The translations under genes and the position numbers were made by a program. A stretch of DNA of 64,000 bases from Toxorhynchites rutilus septentrionalis (taxonomy: Eukaryota > Arthropoda > Insecta > Diptera > Culicidae): positions 38,297,378 to 38,361,377 of the forward strand of contig NC_073746.1 in the NCBI RefSeq assembly GCF_029784135.1. Direction: 5' to 3'. The notes beneath the pieces are model-generated. The model worked only from the letters and a program-made list of their open reading frames with translations. It did no database searches and had not been told where the DNA came from. Below are positions 21,098 through 32,313 of the stretch, one piece after another; within the stretch, counting starts at the first letter, position 1, and every line of letters begins with the position of its first letter.

Positions 21098-24028
21098 CTC
21101 AACGTAGGATTTATTGGGGCCCTGTTTTTAACAAAATAGGATTGATCATAGACTGCTCGAGGTCAAATGGCGAGTTCCTCCAGGACTGCAGCACTCAGTG
21201 GCGGAAAAATCTCGAAGAGCTCTGTGTTGCGCTGCTGCCAATCTGATGCATTTCCGATAAAATGGTTTCCTACATCTGGCAAACGTAATACTACTACTTC
21301 GGTACGATGTAGTTAAGTAGTGAGAAGCAGAACATCTTTTTTTTTCATTTTCTTCTCTTCTTTTTTCATTTCGAAACCCAACATACTTATCTTCACAAGC
21401 AACCGGAAGTCTATATATTCTAGTTCTCAGGCATTCGATTCTGGAAAGGAAATATAAAGTAAGATGGTGGAGAAACAAGAAACTCGTTCGTGTTCAATGT
21501 TAGGATGGGTAAAAAGAAATTCAATATTTTCCGCATGAAATTAGAGGCCTTACTAAGCATATTCAGAATGAACTAATTTCTGTTAAATAGGCATCGTTTA
21601 ATACAAAATTGTATCTTTCAAATGCCCCTTAGCGTAATCCGATCGCACTTGTACAAGCGGGATTACTATGCGAGAATTATTGGAAAGCAACGAATTCTGT
21701 TTCCCCAAACTAATATTCCCATTTATGGTGTTTCTATCAGCACGATGTCAGCAGCTCCTAAACCCTCGAGAGGTGGACTATGTCGTGTCGCGTAGTCGTA
21801 TCGTTACCCTAATAGTCGGGAATTAGTAAAGTGATTCCTCTGCACTATCGCCACTACTACCCCATTCATTCCAACGGAGGAAGGAAGGACATGGAGGGGA
21901 GCGGAACTCAAAAATAACTCACCACCTACGCACTACAGCTGGAGAAAAATCTATTTATACATTACGTTCATTCAACGTTTTCTATTTTGGCCTGTTTGTT
22001 TCGGTATAATTCGAAACGCCATTGACGAGAACTCGATTCTCTGTTCCACCCTGTCTGCGCTCCGCCTCGTTTTACCGCCTCTGGGGAACTCTCGGATGGG
22101 TATCACGCAAGGCTCGTCGATACAGAGAAGTTAAACGACACAAACTGGCGTTTCGTTGTTTCCTCCTCGATTCTATATTATAGGCACAAACAACAACGGA
22201 CTTCGCGGACTTTGGATGGTATGTGGCTGAGGAAGTGGGATTGGAAAACTAGGCTAAATAGACTTTTCGGCACTTTCGTTATGGTCGAATGATGCAGCTT
22301 TCATGTCAAAAGGCAAAGCTCGGAGGGATTATTCCACCCGTCGTGGGTGGGGTATGCAAATCCGATTTGGGCGGAAGAGTTTATGATTTGTATACGGCCA
22401 GGACGACACGTTTTGCTGGTGATTGGATTTGTAGCGGGTCATACATAATGAGTCGATGTTTGGAAGTAAATTTGAAATCTGAACATTAGTTTCCCGAGAA
22501 ACAACAATCAAACTCTTAGCTCGGTGAATTACTATCCTGACAAAGTTGTATTGTGAATTTGATAAATTTTTCCACCACACATTAATTATGCATTTTAGTA
22601 CATGTTTGCTTAGAACAATCGTTGCTTCTGCTGTAAGTCGAGAAAGTCTAATGAAAATTTACTCTGTACATTGCATTGCGTGAGTATTTCCCATAGACTT
22701 GGATCCGATTTATGGCTCCTTGCACTCTCTATTTACGGATTTATATTTTCTTTTATGGTTCATTTTATCACCTCCATGACGTAAGACGTTTTCATCGGAG
22801 CACATTGTGTTGTTTACATGTACATCGTACTTCGCAGGTAATAAGCTCAAATGCGAATCATTTCCAGTGAGATTCGATTTCATTCATTGACGATTCTCAA
22901 ACAGAACACCTAACATACGACTGTTGAAAATCGGTGAACAGTGCACAAAATTTCACATTGAAACTTGAAGTCAAATTATACCTTTTACTAAATTCAGCCC
23001 AAAATACTTCTGGTTCCAAACCGATCCAAAAAAGCTGGATGCTGCGCACTGCTACTGTTGTTGTTCCCATCTCCGAGCAAAGAATGCTGATTTAGCAATG
23101 AACTATAACTGAGGAGTTTTTTTTCTCCCCCTCACCTCCAACGAGAAAAATAAGCAAAACAACCCGTACCTTGATCTTGAGGCTATTTTTATTCAGATAA
23201 TTCATCCAGTGACCCACTTCTGGCGATGGATGGTTTTTCTTCTCCTAGTGAAGCGCTCTTGTGCACAGCGCATTTTATCCCGAGTTTCGTCTGCTTTGTG
23301 TTGCGGGCTACGAAGAAGAATTACCTCCACCTGTGTGGTAGACGAATTGTAGGGAGACTATATCTAAATGTGGGTGATTATTCTTCTTTTTTCGGGGGCA
23401 TCTTTTCACCCCATCTTTGATAGATTAATGCTTGCTTAGATAAAACTTTCACAACGAATCAGCGCTTAATTATCCTTGTTGGGAAAGTTTTTCTCTTAAT
23501 GTACACCTTGTCATAACTTCATCCGACAATACCATTCACAATGCTCGCTAGAAAACTCTTGATGATGGACTCGGAACTACCAACTTTCATGCCCCAGATG
23601 CAATTACCTCTTCCAACACGTTCGGAGCGTAATAATTTGTCATAAAGTGTTCGCCTGTGAACGACGGAAACGTGACTCTGTAACACACATCGATTATGGG
23701 ATCGAAAGGGCTGTATTACTACTCTTTAAGTTCAACAAATGGACCAATGAGTGAACCGATGGTAGGTAGATAAACATTGCACGTTCGAGGCGAACGGAGT
23801 GAGCGTGAGTGTGAATGCACTTGCACCCAAAATCGTAAAGCTGATGCAAGATTCCCCGTCTGTATGCCAATGAATTATCAGCATGAATTTCTGATTAGAA
23901 TTCAAACCGTTAATTGCATAACGACAGCAACTATTTTGAATGTTGCAATTTTGGTGTTGATTTAATGTGTTTAATAATTTCCGCAACGTTCGCATATATT
24001 TACCTTACTCAATTTTCTATTAACGATC
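21098..24028. other. Region without recognised genes
   Basis: About 2.9 kb of non-repetitive-looking DNA. No open frame here resembles a known family, and I see no transposon ends. It could be intron or intergenic DNA of the host. Confidence 0.55.
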
Positions 24029-24030
24029 TA

Positions 24031-25688
24031 CAATGACTCAAATCCGTAATCGTACTCCACTATGCAGATCTTCTTTTCCTTCTTTTGAAAGTCGAAAACA
24101 AGCTTGCGGAACATTTAGATAAAATTATAGTGTCATATGAGAGTTAAAAGGTTTGCTATCTGTTTTCAGAATAATGGTTTTAATTTCTCTAAAAATAGCG
24201 AATGTATGTGCTAATGTATGAAAATTGACTCAAATCCATAGTCGCACGCTGGTTGAAATCTCTACTCGATTTCGAAGGCGTTGGCCAATTTTCTAAATCC
24301 TTCATTATTATGGTATCCCTTGTTCATTGCAACTATCTTTAGGTGTCTTTAGCCTTATCTACGAGTTTTTGGGTGTATTCAGAAGGTATATTGATCATTT
24401 TTTTCATAAGTTGATTTTTAAAATCGTTGTTTTTAGAAATTTAATGTTTCTAAATTTCCTACACAAATAACTTCCTAAGTTTTTTACTGGGACGTCTGAC
24501 GTCGGAAGATTGTGGAGGAATATCAATATCTTTTGAGTAATTGTAATGTAACCATGTGGGAACTTCATATGTCTTGAGCTCTGGGTCATTGTCTTGGTAA
24601 AACTTGAATCCTCGATTCCATCTTATTTTGTTCACACTTTGCTACATACTACACCTTCAGGATGTTCAAGTAAGCATTCTGATCCATTACATCATCGATA
24701 AAAACCAAATTGAGCAAACAAAAAGTTTGTAATGCGCCTAGGAAGAACAGCTTGAATGCCCGAGCACAGAGGAATAAACCGTATATCAGCAAAAGATCAG
24801 TAACTCCAATTTGATTATTCCAAACAGCATGAAACACCTCAATGTCTTACTGGTAAGATGTTATTTCCATAGATGGATCCTTATTTGATATTTTTGACTC
24901 CGATGGTTATCGTTTCGTTTGGAAGAAGCTAACGATGAATTAAACGTAAAAAAAATTAAATTCAATGTTAAAACATGGTGGTGGGATGATATGAGGTTGC
25001 ATGACTGAGGAATTCAGTTTTCATCGATGGTGCATTGGGTCAGAATGTTTACTCAATCATCCTGAAAATATAAAGCAAAGTGTCAACAAAATGGGATGGA
25101 ATTAAGGACTTAAGTTTTGCCAAGACAATGAACCAGGGCTCAAGACATATGAAATTCGCACATGGTTACATTACAATTACTCAAAAGTTATTGATATTTT
25201 CCACAATCTTCCGACCTCAATCCCAGTACAAAAAAAACTAAGGAAGTTATCTGTGAATGAAATTTAGAAACCATTGAATTTCTAAAAATAACGATTTTAA
25301 ATACCAACTTATGAAAAAAAAATTATAAATATACCTTCTGAATACATTAAAAAATTCGTAGATAAAACTGAAGAAAGCCAAAGATAGTTGAAATGAACAA
25401 GGGATACCATAATAATGATGGAATAAGGAAATTGGCCAACGCCTTCGAAATCGAGTACAGATTTCATCCAGCGTACGATTATGAGTTTGAGTCAATTTTC
25501 ATACACATACATTCGCCATTTTTAGAAATAATAAAACCGCTCTTCTGAAAACAGACACCAAACTTTTTAACTCTCATATGACACTATAATTTTATCTAAA
25601 TAGAATGTTCCGAAAGCTTGTTTTCGACTTTCAAAAGAAGGGAAAAGAGCTCTGCATGGTGAAGTACGATTACGGATTTGAGTCACTG
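24031..25688. mobile_element. Fold-back Tc1-like element with doubled terminal repeats
   Basis: TA at 24029-24030 and 25689-25690. The ends start CAATGACTCAAATCCGTAAT / CAGTGACTCAAATCCGTAAT on opposite strands. A second copy of the motif lies about 195 bp inside each end (about 24228 and 25497), an IR/DR-like layout. The inverted arms extend about 600 bp, and both contain decayed Tc1 transposase C-terminal sequence in opposite orientations: plus strand 24910-25240, minus strand about 24840-24400. The N-terminal half of the transposase is absent, so the element is an inverted rearrangement of a Tc1 relative. Confidence 0.82.
24910..25240 (+). pseudogene. Tc1-like transposase C-terminal remnant
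   Basis: With frameshifts, the plus strand reads through Tc1 landmarks: a KHGGG-like block, GCM, an FIDG-like block, then FCQDNEP (second catalytic aspartate of the QDND motif) and a TWLHYNYSKVIDIF-like stretch before a diverged PxxPxL. The mirror copy in the left arm shows FIDDVMDQN and an HNLPTS-like end. Neither is functional. Confidence 0.75.
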
Positions 25689-26289
25689 TATGTTCGCGCC
25701 CGAAAAATTATCGCAGCAGTTCATATTTCATGTGTTCTCAATCAAACAACAACCGCTAGGCAACGCCGTTAAAACAATATGCTAGTAATGCTTGTTCTTA
25801 TGGTAACCAAACAAATCTTGCCAAGCAACCGTTAAAACAAATATAACAGTGAATATGATTGGTCATCCCAAATTCTTCGAAGGGTATAAAAAGAAAGCCA
25901 ATCTAGGATTTGAATGATTAGTTATCGAACCTTCCAAGTGAAAGGTAGAAGTGGCAGCAAGTGAACCAGTTCCAGTCCGCCCAGTGCCAGGTTTCACCCA
26001 AAATTGATTTTTAGCTCACGTTTTGTCATCGCGATTTATTACATTAATGAGCCTAAAAATAACAGAAAATGTCATTACTCTCAAATACTGGTAAGCAGTT
26101 GTATAATATATATGATACAGCAATATAAGATTAATACGAGCGAGCGAAACAAGAGACAAATAAGTCTTCCGTATACTTCGCCACATACAAGGCCCAGACC
26201 GAGGTAGATATAGCTCTCCTTTATACTCACTTTCCAACTTCATTTTATAATCAGATGCCATATTATCACCCATTTACTCAACCGCATCA

Positions 26290-26700
26290 TTAGCTATGTG
26301 GATAGCGGGGTTGTGTAAAACTGCTTGCACTCCAGCCGGCCTAGGTTCGATCCCCGTTGACGTCGTTATGAGTTTTTTCCTGGGTGCAGTCCCAAAAAAG
26401 ATGAAAAAAGAGAAAAGAAAGAGATGTCTACTTCCATACATACAAACATTTGAAAGCGTTCGGGGACAGATGATTTTATTTGCCCATTTGCTCAGCTACC
26501 AGAACTCGGAAACGATCGCAAATGCAGGCCGTGACCGGGATCTGATAAAGTGGGATTTCCCTTGTAAGTTCATGGCTAATATTGACATAGGCATGGGGTT
26601 CAATTCCCGATCGGTCCAGGGTCTTCCCGGGTTGGAAACTCTCTCGACATGCCATGGGTTAAATACGTTAAGTTGATAACATAAATTGTTCTTCAATTAG
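26290..26700 (+). repeat. SINE-like dispersed repeat, unit A
   Basis: Starts with a possible tRNA-related head with a B-box-like GGTTCGATCCC at about 26343. Then follows a unit containing GGGTTCAATTCCCGATCGGT (about 26596) and TCTTCCCGGGTTGGAAA. Related units occur at about 27270 and 27480. The family name is not known to me. The tRNA-like part may belong to a separate element. Confidence 0.5.
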
Positions 26701-27259
26701 GAATCTATGTTTGTAATATAACCAGTCCGTTTGTTTTGTTTTTTACTTCAATGTGCTTACTGGTTATTTTAATAATTGTTACATAAAGATCAACAAGAGA
26801 ACTCGTACAGTACAAACTTTTTGAGGTGATCATCATCATTATTTCATTATTTCATAAAACGAGGAAATTATTGTCTTTTGAGTGTATGTGTGTCCGTGTA
26901 TTTTTCTTGTCAAGACTATGGTGATGATGGTATTTTTTTTTTTTTTTTGCTTTTATATATATCTTAGTTATTCAATTAAATTTAAAAAATAATTGTGAAG
27001 TCTGCAATAGTTTGAGCCCGCGCGCGTTGGCAAACATAGAGAAACGTGAGATTGAACAAAAGCAAAAGAATTTTTGATCGAATAAAACAAAGTCATTCCA
27101 AGGGGTTTAATGTGGAAACCTGAGGTAAGCTAGGGATAGCTCAATCGGAATACTTGTAAATTCATCTTCTCAACAGATAATTATATCAAGATTTTTCTGT
27201 GTTGTGGCGGATCTCATCGCAGATTCAGGTTGACACGTTTATACCCCAGGTTGAATGTA

Positions 27260-27900
27260 GGGCCTGAAGTATCGGCTGGAATTAGGCTTAGGTTTGCTCA
27301 GCTGTCTGGTCTCGAAAACGATTAACAGACCGTTGTCGGGTATCCAGTGAAGCGGGAATTCCTTTGTAAATTCTAGGCTAATGCTGACATAGGTATTGGG
27401 TTCAATTCCTGATCGGTCAAGAATTTTTTCGGGTTGGAAATTTTCTTGACATGCCTTGGGATATGTGAAGTGATGGGTCTGAAGTGTCGGCTAGAATAAG
27501 GCTTGGGTTTGCTCAGCTACTAGAACTCGGAAACGATCGCAATTGCAGGCCGTGGCCGGGGATCTGATAAAGCGGGATTTCCCTTGAAAATTCATGGCTA
27601 ATACTGACATAGGCATTGGGTTCAATTCCCGATCGGTCTAGGGTCTTCCCGGGTTGGAAATTCTCTCGACATGCCATGGAATGAATACTTTAGACAAAGG
27701 CTTAAATTGTTCTATCGATTAGTAATCTATGTCTGCGGGATAACCAGTCCGTTTTCTTTTCAATTTAATGTGCTTACTGGTTAGTATGATGTAATAAACT
27801 CAGTAACTCAATTATTATCAATAAGATAACTCGTCCCGCTCAAGCCTTTGTAGGGGAAAGAGGTGGGACCATCATCATCATTTTAAAAAAATTTGACGCT
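27260..27900 (+). repeat. SINE-like dispersed repeat, units B and C in tandem
   Basis: Unit B (about 27260-27460) is more diverged; unit C (about 27477-27885) matches unit A at 26505-26860 closely, including AACCAGTCCGTTT and GTGCTTACTGGTTA, and ends in a CATCATCATCATT tail as unit A does. Confidence 0.7.
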
Positions 27901-27944
27901 TCAAGACACGAAAAGGCGTGATTTTTGCTGAAAATGAAATTCCG

Positions 27945-29720
27945 AACAGTCTCAAATTCCGAACACTTCATTTTTAAATGTAAATTTACTAAACTTTTAA
28001 GTTATAAATAATTAAATATAATAAAAACACAGACAATCTTCGGGGTATAGGCTTCTTCTTGACATCATTCACAGGTATCGATACAGCCTATTATTTATAA
28101 TATTAAACATTTGCAAAAAAGTGAAAGTCAAAACCAAAGATAAAATGTTTGCGTTAGCGAACTCCGTTAAAAAACAAACATCGCTCATTTTTCAGTTTTC
28201 GTAGTTGTTTCAACTATTTTGTTTACTGTTTTCATGTCAAGTGCTAGAGAATGTAAGAATCTACAATAATGGATGAAAAAATGATATTTTATGCAGAAAT
28301 ATTCATTGAAATTAGTATTGAAGTAGTGTTCGAAATATGAATCAAGTTTCTACGCATGATTCAAATTCCGAACACTCCATTTTCAAATGTAAATTTACCG
28401 AACTTTAATGTTATAAATCATTGAATAATCAAACCCTGGCATTCTTTGGGTTATAGCCTTCATTTTAACACCAATTACAGATATCGATAATAGTGTATAA
28501 TAATACAAGTCGGACTCGATTATCTGGAATTTTAGACTCTATTATCCGGAGTATTTTATTTTTGATTTTCGGAAATTTTGAATAATTTGTATAATAACTC
28601 AATACTGGATACCTAATATGGGTATCAAATGAAAGGGCTTGACTAGTAGAATACAGTTATTTATGAAAAATGCACATCTAAGACTCAGAACCCCATCAAT
28701 ATGGGTATCAAATGAAAGGGCTTGACTAGTAGAACACAGTTATTTATAAAAATTGCAAATCCAAGATGGCGGATTACATATTTTCTCAGAATCCCATCAT
28801 TATGGGTATCAAACGAAAGTTCTTGACTAGTAGAATGCAGTTATTTATGAAAAATTCAAATCCAAATTAGCGGCCACTACAAAATGGCGGATTACATATT
28901 TTCTCAGAACCCATCAATATGAGTATCAAATGAAAGTGCTTGACTAGTAGAACACAGTTATTTATGAAAAATGTAAATCCAGGATGACCGCAGTTACCAG
29001 TTCAATTTATCTTGCCCTGTTTGTATGTATGTTTGAGTGTTTTGTAGGGTTGTCCCACATTAATAGAAAATTGTCCCCGTTCCTGTTGAATGATTGATCT
29101 GAAATTTGGAACATACATTTAATTCTACTGAATCCGCCATTTTGTAGCAACCGCCATCTTGGATTTTCAATATCATAGAATACGCAGTTTTATGATGACA
29201 CCAGAGATAAAGATGTGTTCCAAATCTCAGATCAAACGGTCAACAGAAAGGGGTTAAATTTCTATTATTGTGGTACAGCGCCACAGACAAAGTTACAGAG
29301 TTGCAAAGCTACAAAGTCACAAACATACAAACGGGTCAACCTAGATAAAACCGTTTCATAAATAAGTGCAATCCATAATTATATTACGTTTACCGAGAGA
29401 AAATTGTTTTTTCATGACTCGATTATCCGGAGTGAAAAAAAATCAATACTCCGGATAATCGAGTCCGACCTGTACTAAGCATTTGCAAAAAATGTGACTG
29501 TCAAAACCAGTGATAAAATGTTTTGAATTTACTAACATTCCGTAAAAAACAAGCATCGCGAAATTTTCGGTTTTTGTAGATGTTTTACCTATTTTGTTTG
29601 TTGTTTTCATGTTAAGTGCTAGAAAAGATAAGAATCTACTTTACCTGGATGATCGAATGAGCTTTTATGCAGAAATCTTTATTAAAATTAGCATTCAACA
29701 CTTTCATCGTCCCGTCACCC
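27945..29720. repeat. Tandem duplication of about 420 bp, second copy split by a MITE
   Basis: Copy 1 (about 27945-28340) and copy 2 (28365-28505 plus 29473-29720) share blocks such as 'aaattccgaacact', 'gcatttgcaaaaa', 'tgttttcatgt-aagtgctaga' and 'gcttttatgcagaaat'. Copy 1 shows the uninterrupted sequence at the MITE insertion point, acting as an empty site. Confidence 0.78.
28506..29472. mobile_element. TA-flanked MITE, TIR family CAGGTCGGACTCGATTA
   Basis: 967 bp, TA at 28504-28505 and 29473-29474. The inverted repeats begin CAAGTCGGACTCGATTATC / CAGGTCGGACTCGATTATCC. Near the left end four imperfect tandem units carry 'gggtatcaaatgaaag' and 'cttgactagtagaa-acagttattta' (about 28618-28975). 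No transposase. TIR style and TA target suggest a pogo/Tc1-type parent. Internal tandem units recur inverted at about 44340-44520. Confidence 0.88.
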
Positions 29721-29984
29721 AGATATGGGTGACACTTTCCTCTTTCAAATTGAATAGAATTTTTAAAAGGAATTTGATAGAATAAGCACCTAAGGGTAAC
29801 TATAGGATATCTGGAAAAATAATAAAATTATAGCCATATCATTAGAATGTTTATACTATACCCCGCAAGAAACTAAGAAAAAAGTCGCTTTGGGCGACTG
29901 TCTTTTTTGAAAAAAAATGCAGGAAAACTAGATTTCCCATATTCCCATCTTCTGTCCGATAAGCTACCGCAATCAAAACATCTC

Positions 29985-30290
29985 AATTTTCAGAATCATA
30001 ACTCAAAAACGAAAAAAAAATTACATCTCTCATTTTTGGATATATTATGTAAAAAAAAACCTCAGCTCTCAAGAAAAAAACATAAAAAATATGGAGCCCT
30101 TGGTCCCGAAACCATATAACAAAAAAAGCAAATACAATAAATAATTACAAAAACAAAATACATTTTTTTTGTGAGTATAACATTTTTCCAAAATAGACTA
30201 ATTGACTTCAATTTGATATATCGATCAAATAAATCGGTCCAGTAGTTCAAAAGTTATGATTTTTTTAGAATGCATTTTCGCTGTTCGGAA
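29985..30290. repeat. Satellite-like unit related to 57360-58200
   Basis: Blocks 'ataactcaaaaacgaaaaaaa', 'atgtaaaaaaaaacctcag', 'ataattacaaaaacaaaat' and 'caatttgatatatcgatca' occur in the same order as in the tandem units at 57360-58200. Confidence 0.7.
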
Positions 30291-31324
30291 TTTTAGACAA
30301 AAGTGTTCGGAATATGAGTCAGTGGCAAAAATGGTGTTTGGAATTTGAGACAAATGTGATTAAACTTTTTTTTAGTTTTTTACCTTGAATATGTATTTAT
30401 AAAACAATTTTATTGCCGTCAAATGAAAAAGAAAGCTCTATTGTATCCGAAAATCAAATTGATTTCACGAAAAAGTACCATTTTGAATAATGAGATGCTG
30501 TATAATGACTATCAGAGCTTAAGTGTTGGGAATATGAGATAAAACCTTTCATAGAAGTATGCTTCCAAATCACAGTAGTAAAATCTTACTGTTGCATGTT
30601 CTGGGGTTCGATCCCATCTCAAACGGAATATAGGAGCAAAGCAGTTTATAATATATGATCGATATCTGAGTGGAAATGAGAAAAACTGGTGTGAGTTAGC
30701 AGCGCAGTTAAATCGTACAGTGAGAACTAAACCATATGAACGAAAAGCGCTGATAGTTTTGGACGATTCTCTTCATAAGTAATTTGTTGATAAAAGCCCG
30801 AAGATGCTGACATATACGTGATAAGGTACACCGGGGTAAGTGTGCCATCGGGGTAAGTTGATCAATTGATTTTTATAAAATCTACTGTACAATCGTTTCG
30901 ATCTAAATGAACGTCTTATAACGAATCGATCCTTAACAACACCCCAGAACCAATACTACAAACAAATCTAGTGTATATACACATTTATGAAGCGCAATAA
31001 GCGAAACGTCATTTCCAGAACTAGAAAAAGTTTGTTTGCGACGTCGATGTAAGCTTCAGTAGGCACTAAAAGGAATTGTTAAAACTTTTTTTTTATTTTC
31101 AGACAACTATAACAAAGTATTAAACAAGTCTAGAATGAATAACAAATGATTCAAGCATTATAAGCCAATATGTTCATCATAATACACTTCCCCAATTGTT
31201 TGATTTAACTGCGGGAAGTGGATCTTTTTTGTTTACTTAGAGTGCAGCATAATTAGTTGGCTCATTTCGCTACTTGTTGGTTCAATAGAAAATTCAATTT
31301 ATTCCTTATGCCATTCCAGTAGCA

Positions 31325-32045
31325 ATGGCTCGGACATAGGTGAAGAAAAGGTCGACACCGGCATATTCTAAAGCTTCTTTAGATGCGGCCATTGACGCTG
31401 TAAAAGGTAAAATAGAGACAGTGTCCCAAGCTGTACGATGCTATCTTGTCCCCAGTTCTCTACAAAAGAGATTGGACGGACAGAGAAGTACTACAGAAGG
31501 AAGACCCACTGCGATTCCGTTTAATGTCGAAGCTAAAATTGCCTCGTGCATTAAAACGATGGATAAATGGGGTTTTGGCTTTTTCCAAGACCGAGGTTCT
31601 ACAGGCCATCGCACGGTATCTGACTGAAAACAATATTTCCAATCCTGTCAAACATTCTTTGTCTGGAGATGAATATTTTCATCATTTCAAGAAACGTCAC
31701 GGTTTATCACAAAAGAAGGCTCAATCTATTGATATTGCCCGAAAGAGATCTGTCGATCCATTATAATGGCCCATTATTTTCAACTCCTGGAAGAGTAACT
31801 AATGGAGTTCCTCCTGATCGAATCTACAATGTAGATGAATCTAGTTTCTGTCTTGATCCTACTCGTGTGAAGGTTGTTGGAGAGAAAGGTAGAGCAGCAC
31901 ACCGTGTAACAGCAGGACATGCCAAAAAGAATAGATAATAGTATTGATGGGAGGGAATGCAGTTGGTGGAAAACTCCCACCTCACACAAGCCACGTGTTC
32001 CAATTGCCAAGTGATTATAATTTTTTTAAATATGGATTTACTTTG
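31325..32045 (+). pseudogene. Pogo/Tigger-like transposase pseudogene
   Basis: In three shifting plus frames: a psq-type HTH segment (PAYSKASLDAAIDAVKGKI and VPSSLQKRLDG), then a CENP-B/Tc5-type region (GDEYFHHFKKRHGLSQKKAQ), then the first DDE_1 catalytic aspartate in IYNVDESSFCLDPTRVKVVG and a GGNAVGGKLPP block. It jumps directly to a C-terminal HTSHVFQ-like block, so the middle, with the second catalytic residue, is deleted. An in-frame stop follows the fourth codon (31337). Non-functional. Confidence 0.82.
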
Positions 32046-32313
32046 AAGGTAAATAAAATGTGTTTTTTCTCAATTGCCTTTTAATATATACACTATTTGA
32101 GCCAAATAAAGTTAATATGAGATATTTTCCTTATTTTCTTCTATGATTCTGAATTATTATTATTATTATTATATAGAGTTATGGAACTTCTCAGCATTGA
32201 GCTGGAATATTCACCTACCCCCGGGCTTCTTAAATGCCAAAGGGGGATTAGGCTCTGTGGTATTTTTTTTTCTTTTTTTCTCTTTATAATAGTGTCTGCA
32301 CAATCATCGTGTT

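Noticed and set aside
26343..26353. B-box-like GGTTCGATCCC suggesting a tRNA or SINE promoter (also near 30605)
   Set aside because: At 30605 no A box or body was found. At 26343 it is kept only as part of a SINE-like repeat, with low confidence.
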